This document shows positions 61,637 through 64,000 of a DNA stretch of 64,000 nt, one piece after another. This DNA is from Bradyrhizobium sp. LMTR 3 (GTDB taxonomy: Bacteria; Pseudomonadota; Alphaproteobacteria; Rhizobiales; Xanthobacteraceae). Made by a program: the position numbers and the translations under genes. Position 1 is the first letter of the stretch. Every line of letters begins with the position of its first letter. Where the stretch lies: contig NZ_MAXC01000023.1 in assembly GCF_001693485.1 (NCBI RefSeq), positions 434,001 to 498,000 of the forward strand. Direction: 5' to 3'. The notes beneath the pieces are model-generated. The model did not search any database and was not told where the DNA came from. It saw nothing but the letters and a program-made list of their open reading frames with translations.

Positions 61637-62728
61637 TCACTTCGGCATTGGCCCGATATACGCCGAGCTCGGCCGGATCAGACGGCCGCCACGCTGCTGC
61701 TCGCGGCCATGCGCGGTCCAGCCTGCGGCGCGGGCGACTGCAAAGATCGGCGTAAACGCCTGCCGCGGAATTTTCAGCGCGTCGAGCAGGATAGCGGTGA
61801 AGAACTCCACATTGGTGTCGAGCGGGCGGTCGGGGTTTTTCCGCCGCAATGCGTCGCGGATGTAGGCTTCGACCTCGCCCGCGAACGGCAGCTCGGTGCC
61901 GCCTCCTGCGAACCGCCCGATCGCGCGCTTGAGCAAATCTGCGCGTGGGTCGCGGACGCGATAGACGCGGTGGCCGAATCCCATCAGCCGCTCGCCGCGG
62001 GCCAGCGCGCTGTCGACCCACGGCTTGATACGCTCGGTCGAGCCGATCGCGTCCAGCATCTCCAGCACCGGTTCAGGGGCGCCGCCATGCAGCGGCCCGG
62101 TCAGGGCGCAATAGCCGGCCGTGACGGCTGCGAACAAATCCGCTTGCGTCGAGGCTACCACGCGCGTCGTGAAGGTTGACGCATTCATGCCGTGGTCGCA
62201 GACCGTGACGAAGTAGGTGTCCAGCGCGGTGATCTCGCGCGGTTCGGCTTTGCGGCCGCGCAGCATCGACAGCGTGTCGGCGGCATGGCCAAGGGTCGGG
62301 TCGGGCGCGATCGGGTCCTCGCCTTTGGCCCGCTGCAGCAGCGCGCCCGCAATCACAGGCAATGCGCCGACGATGGTCGCCTCGTGCTCAAGTCCGTTCT
62401 CGGCGCGCAGGCCGGCAACGGCTGCACGAAAGCCGTCGACGATCGACATGCCACGCGTTGCCGGCAGCAATTCGGGCAGCCGTGCGAATGCGCGTTCCCG
62501 CGCAGCGCCGAGCCTCGAGCGCACATTGGCTTCGTTGAGCGAAGTTCCCATTGCGGCGTTCCACAGCCGCGCGGTCACGCCTTCAAAACTCGACTTGCCC
62601 GCGAGGTCGCCGACCCGTTCGCCGGCGATGATCAGTTCGCCGCGCTCGCCGTCGACATGGCTGAGGACGGTTTCGGCGGCCGAAATGCCGTCGAGGCCGA
62701 TCGGGGTCTTGGAAATCTGCATGTTCAT
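61637..62728 (-). CDS. Citrate synthase-family protein with Asp-to-Glu change
   Basis: A 363-residue citrate synthase-fold protein. Active-site His214 (GPLHGGAPEPV) and His253 (MGFGHRVYRVRDPRA) are in place. The third catalytic position, normally Asp in a NVDF motif, is Glu308 (TNVEFFTAI). The C-terminus RPSSAYIGP is normal for the family. It is shorter than the TCA-cycle GltA and belongs with the citrate/methylcitrate synthase-like proteins. ATG 62728 has GGAG about seven bases upstream. It is divergent from a second citrate synthase gene 74 bp away. Whether it makes citrate, methylcitrate or another product is open. Confidence 0.85.
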   Translation of the reverse strand: MNMQISKTPIGLDGISAAETVLSHVDGERGELIIAGERVGDLAGKSSFEGVTARLWNAAMGTSLNEANVRSRLGAARERAFARLPELLPATRGMSIVDGFRAAVAGLRAENGLEHEATIVGALPVIAGALLQRAKGEDPIAPDPTLGHAADTLSMLRGRKAEPREITALDTYFVTVCDHGMNASTFTTRVVASTQADLFAAVTAGYCALTGPLHGGAPEPVLEMLDAIGSTERIKPWVDSALARGERLMGFGHRVYRVRDPRADLLKRAIGRFAGGGTELPFAGEVEAYIRDALRRKNPDRPLDTNVEFFTAILLDALKIPRQAFTPIFAVARAAGWTAHGREQQRGGRLIRPSSAYIGPMPK

Positions 62729-62802
62729 GATGGCTCTCCTTTGCCTGCTGTCAAAGGTCGGGCCTCTCGACAAATTGATCAATCTTGATTATGTAAATCA
62801 AT
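62729..62802. promoter_or_regulatory. Divergent citrate synthase promoter with operator-like repeat
   Basis: TTGATT-ATGTA-AATCAA at 62785-62801 is a perfect inverted repeat ending two bases before the rightward ATG. TTGATCAA at 62775-62782 is a palindrome sharing the same TTGAT half-site. The spacing and AT content resemble a MerR- or helix-turn-helix-type operator. The rightward gene's own helix-turn-helix domain is the obvious candidate binder. Confidence 0.5.
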
Positions 62803-64000
62803 ATGAAAAAATCCGCCGGCCTTTACCTCTCGGCCCGCGAGGCCTCCGCCGAGCTCGCGATCTCCCAGGCGACCCTCTACGCCTATGTCAGCCGTGGCCT
62901 GATCCGGTCGGAACCAGCGGAGGATTCTCGCAACCACCGCTACCGGGCCGAGGACGTCCGCACGCTGAAAGAGCGGCGCGCGCCGTCGCCGGAGCCGCGC
63001 GGCCTGCGCAGCTTCGACGCCGATCTGCCGGTGATGGACTCAGCCGTCGGAACCATCACCGAGGACGGCGCGATCTATCGCGGCGTCAACTGCATCGATC
63101 TCGCCGAGCGCGACACGATCGAACACGCCGCGACGCTGTTGTGGGATGTCACAGGCGTCGACCCCTTCGATCAGAACAATTGTCCCGTCGTGTCGGACGA
63201 AATGCGCGCAGTGGCCGAGGCCGCACGCGGGGCTAATGCGATCGATCGCGCCATCGCCGTGCTGGCGCTCGCCGCCAGGGCTGACCCGCGGGCCTTCACC
63301 CGTGCCGACGAAGAGCGCGCGATGCTAGGTGGCCGCATCATGCGCCTCGTGGTCGCGACCATGCTGAACGCCAAATCCTCGGCAAAGCCGCTTCACTTGC
63401 AGATCGCACGCGTCTGGGCGCCGGAGCACAAGCACGCGGCCGATCTGATCCGCCGCGCGCTCGTGCTGCTGGCGGATCATGAGCTGAATGCTTCGACCTT
63501 CACCGTGCGCTGCGCGGCCTCGACCGGGCTAAATCTCTACGATGCCATGATCGCCGGTCTCGTCGCGCTGAAAGGCCCGAAGCACGGCGGCGCCGGCGTG
63601 CTGGCGGCGCAGCTTCTGAAGACGCTTGCCAATGGCGAGGTCGCCCCCGTCATCCGCGAGCGCGTCGCGCTCGGCGAACGCTTCGCGGGCTTTGGTCATG
63701 GGGTCTATAAGCATGGCGATCCCCGTGCGTGGGCGCTCCTGGAGGCGCTGGCACGCTCGGGCGCGGACCGTAAGCTGACCCACGAAATCCCGGAGCGGAT
63801 CGCCGAAGCGACCGGCGAGTTCGTCAATATCGACTATGCCCTTGCGGTGCTGGTGCATACGCTCGGCCTGCCGCCGGGCCATGAACTGGTGCTGTTTTCC
63901 ATGGCGCGAACGGTCGGATGGATCGCGCATGCCTGCGAGCAATTGCGCCATGGCCGGCTGATCCGGCCCCGCGCGCGCTATGTTGGTCCCGCCCCGGGAC
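62803..64000 (+). CDS. Helix-turn-helix/citrate synthase fusion protein (3' end cut)
   Basis: The gene starts at ATG 62803 and is open to the window edge; 399 residues are visible. Residues 8-60 form a MerR-like helix-turn-helix (YLSAREASAELAISQATLYA, then YVSRGLI and HRYRAEDVRTL), and residues 65-399 a citrate synthase fold. His261 (GPKHGGAG), His299 (GFGHGVYKHGDPRA) and Asp344 (VNIDYAL) occupy the three catalytic positions; HRVY is altered to HGVY. The end RPRARYVGP shows the fold is nearly complete at the cut. The fusion suggests it may bind DNA, perhaps the inverted repeat next to its own start. The partner gene lies divergently upstream. Confidence 0.85.
   Translation, partial: MKKSAGLYLSAREASAELAISQATLYAYVSRGLIRSEPAEDSRNHRYRAEDVRTLKERRAPSPEPRGLRSFDADLPVMDSAVGTITEDGAIYRGVNCIDLAERDTIEHAATLLWDVTGVDPFDQNNCPVVSDEMRAVAEAARGANAIDRAIAVLALAARADPRAFTRADEERAMLGGRIMRLVVATMLNAKSSAKPLHLQIARVWAPEHKHAADLIRRALVLLADHELNASTFTVRCAASTGLNLYDAMIAGLVALKGPKHGGAGVLAAQLLKTLANGEVAPVIRERVALGERFAGFGHGVYKHGDPRAWALLEALARSGADRKLTHEIPERIAEATGEFVNIDYALAVLVHTLGLPPGHELVLFSMARTVGWIAHACEQLRHGRLIRPRARYVGPAPG

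Overview
The window reads as chromosomal DNA of a Bradyrhizobium-like alphaproteobacterium (Nitrobacteraceae, Hyphomicrobiales). The evidence is GC-rich codon use throughout, rhizobial gene orders (lysC-ptsP-prfA-prmC-DUF4167; ppiC-argJ-mutT beside secA; comF-grxC-nitrilase-DUF1178; bolA opposite a J-domain gene; phaR opposite phaA-phaB), and many dispersed palindromic intergenic repeats of a type familiar from Bradyrhizobium and Rhodopseudomonas. About 65 genes are supported. I see no rRNA or tRNA genes, no insertion sequence, no prophage and no CRISPR array. Both ends cut a gene: a Zur-type regulator on the left and a citrate synthase on the right.

Layout. 1-9.4 kb: zur 3' end, an EamA exporter, a rhodanese, ispG, a TauD-type dioxygenase followed by a Rieske oxygenase, an NTF2-like protein, a GFA-fold protein and a secreted caspase-like protein. 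9.4-16 kb: DUF1345 protein, ispA, mtgA, rpmF, small proteins and a GGDEF/EAL protein. 16-19.2 kb: the polyhydroxybutyrate block phaR / phaA-phaB. 19-24.6 kb: an exporter, a flavin reductase, gloB with a cupin gene, a methyltransferase and DUF4167. 25-32.6 kb: prmC, prfA, ptsP, lysC, a PH-domain membrane protein and ubiG. 32.8-43.3 kb: exporter, comF cluster, an NDUFAF5-like methyltransferase, mutT-argJ-ppiC and secA.

43.4-51.5 kb is the clearest accessory module. A MarR regulator diverges from a substrate-binding protein without a signal peptide (AmiC-like), followed by an amidase of the nitrile-hydratase-associated type and a complete five-gene ABC importer (two permeases, a Tat-exported binding protein, two ATPases). 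Together they look like a sense-import-hydrolyse system for an amide. 51.5-61.5 kb returns to housekeeping: L,D-transpeptidase, accA, xerD, an unlisted 48-residue membrane protein, aroK-aroB, a CNNM/CorC-type protein, a P-loop kinase, bolA and a J-domain protein.

The right end (61.6-64 kb) holds two divergent, distantly related citrate-synthase-family genes. The rightward one carries an N-terminal MerR-like helix-turn-helix fused to the synthase fold, and a perfect inverted repeat lies just before its start codon. The leftward one has Glu where the catalytic Asp normally sits. A metabolite-sensing or heteromeric role is possible but not shown. At least five families of intergenic palindromic repeats (13 copies listed) punctuate the window. 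Several copies overlap stop codons, and one has a second repeat nested inside it.
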